Shown here: piece after piece, positions 63,245 through 64,000 of the stretch
Layout: each line of letters opens with the position of its first letter
How positions within the stretch are numbered: the first letter of the stretch is position 1
Assembly (NCBI RefSeq): GCF_900094595.1
Contig: NZ_FMAD01000001.1
Coordinates: forward strand, 496,001-560,000
Direction of reading: 5' to 3'
DNA length: 64,000 nucleotides
From: Cupriavidus alkaliphilus
GTDB taxonomy: Bacteria > Pseudomonadota > Gammaproteobacteria > Burkholderiales > Burkholderiaceae
Made by a program: the position numbers and the translations under genes
The notes under the pieces: model-generated
Database searches by the model: none
What the model was told of the DNA's origin: nothing
Seen by the model: only the letters and a program-made list of their open reading frames with translations

Positions 63245-64000
63245 TCAGGCTCCCTTGTCAGGGGTCGGTTGGGAAGAGGAGGCCGGTGCGCTGCTGGCGG
63301 CGGTCACTTCGAGCACCAGGCCACTGCGTCCCGTGACCAGCACCGGCGTGCCGCGCGCCAGCGGCGTGGCGCTGCGCACGCGCCAGGTCTCGCCGCGCAC
63401 GCTGGCCCAGCCTTCCTCGCGCAGGTCGTCGAGCAGCTCGCCGCGGCTGCCCACCAGCGTGTCGGCGCCGCTGACCACCGGGCGCTTGCGCGAGCGCATC
63501 AGCATGGCCGACATGCCGAACACGAACACCGCCGACAGCGCCGACATCGCCGCCACCATCGGCAGCGGCACGCCAAAGCCCGGCACGTCGGTGTCGATCA
63601 GCATCACCGCGCCGAAGGCGAAAGCGATGATGCCGCCGACGCCCAGCGCGCCGAAGGTGGGCAGGAACAGCTCCGCCACCATGCAGCCGATGCCCAGCGC
63701 CACCAGCGCCAGCCCGGCGTAGTTGACCGGCAGCATGTGCAGCGCGAACAGTGCCAGCAGCAGGCAGATCGCGCCGACGATGCCGGGGACCACCATGCCC
63801 GGCGTGGAGAACTCGAAGATCAGCGCGTAGATGCCGATCATCATCAGCAACAGCGCCACGCTGGGCTCGGTGATCACGGCCAGGAAGCGGTTGCGCCAGT
63901 CCGGCTCCAGCGTCACCGAAGGCGCGTTGCGCGTCTGCAGCGTGCTGGCCTTGCCGCCGGCGGTGGTCAGCTTGCGCCCGTCGAGCTGGCGCAGCAGCGC
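63245..64000 (-). CDS. NfeD family protein, C-terminal part
   Basis: 252 codons of an open frame that runs off the right edge of the window; the start is not seen. The visible start ('[16 protein letters not shown]') is the end of the ClpP-like serine-protease domain. Four or five membrane helices follow (about 40-145, '[20 protein letters not shown]' and others), and the C-terminal NfeD OB-fold domain is at about 170-245 ('[20 protein letters not shown]'). Full-length proteins of this type (NfeD1b or YqeZ/YuaF relatives) cleave slipin. It is two bases upstream of the slipin gene, a conserved operon. Confidence 0.9.
   Translation of the reverse strand, partial: ALLRQLDGRKLTTAGGKASTLQTRNAPSVTLEPDWRNRFLAVITEPSVALLLMMIGIYALIFEFSTPGMVVPGIVGAICLLLALFALHMLPVNYAGLALVALGIGCMVAELFLPTFGALGVGGIIAFAFGAVMLIDTDVPGFGVPLPMVAAMSALSAVFVFGMSAMLMRSRKRPVVSGADTLVGSRGELLDDLREEGWASVRGETWRVRSATPLARGTPVLVTGRSGLVLEVTAASSAPASSSQPTPDKGA

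Overview
The window is GC-rich, densely coded chromosomal DNA from a beta-proteobacterium, most likely Burkholderiaceae close to Cupriavidus/Ralstonia. This is inferred from the tol-pal layout, the kynA-kynU-kynB operon with a divergent Lrp-type KynR, the several Bug/TctC binding proteins, and the style of the single-gene families. It holds about 62 protein genes (the first and last are cut by the window edges) and one tRNA. No insertion sequence, integrase, phage gene, CRISPR array or rRNA was seen.

Layout. 1-5446: envelope-maintenance cluster ybgC(partial)-tolQ-tolR-tolA-tolB-pal-cpoB. 5567-7553: queC, a YeeE/YedE-type sulfur permease and tRNA-Lys(UUU) with its own promoter and terminator. 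7755-13056: a large GGDEF-EAL protein, a yqjD/yqjE-like stress-envelope trio and a 1-Cys peroxiredoxin. 13066-18884: acyl-CoA catabolism and tryptophan catabolism, with gcdH beside a divergent IclR regulator and kynBUA beside divergent kynR. 18881-24877: an accessory-looking catabolic cluster of a MarR regulator, a flavin reductase, a NicX-like ring-opening dioxygenase, an alpha/beta hydrolase, an acyl-CoA-dehydrogenase-fold protein without the usual catalytic Glu, and an AMP-forming CoA ligase. 24955-36361: housekeeping genes (msrA, DUF72, cfa, pdxH, an MFS transporter, an AsmA-family protein, tcdA, a P-loop kinase, hemerythrin, cupin, cnoX). 36560-43363: an acyl-CoA ligase under a promoter with an embedded palindrome, an ankyrin protein, chaC, an FKBP, yaeQ, YceI, MAPEG and S4-domain proteins. 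43363-50330: glnS, an unusual CaiB-type protein, a PPOX flavoprotein, a PhzF protein, a REP-like repeat pair and a gamma-glutamyltransferase homologue. 50380-58142: tripartite tricarboxylate transporter parts (tctC, tctA, tctB and an orphan tctC), a LysR regulator and a K+/H+-type antiporter. 58269-64000: a CaiB-family CoA-transferase, alaS, and a slipin/NfeD membrane pair.

The best candidate for an undescribed system is 18881-24877. The dioxygenase keeps the three residues that match the Fe(II) ligands of NicX (2,5-dihydroxypyridine dioxygenase). The next gene is a hydrolase in the position of NicD. The partners, however, are a CoA ligase, a flavin reductase and an ACAD-fold protein with Leu where the base should be. 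Together they suggest a CoA-dependent, two-component-monooxygenase route for an N-heteroaromatic or aromatic acid. Other items of note: a CaiB protein whose halves appear permuted, a gamma-glutamyltransferase homologue without canonical glutamyl-recognition residues, tandem 10- and 11-bp repeats next to promoters, and several clean operator palindromes.
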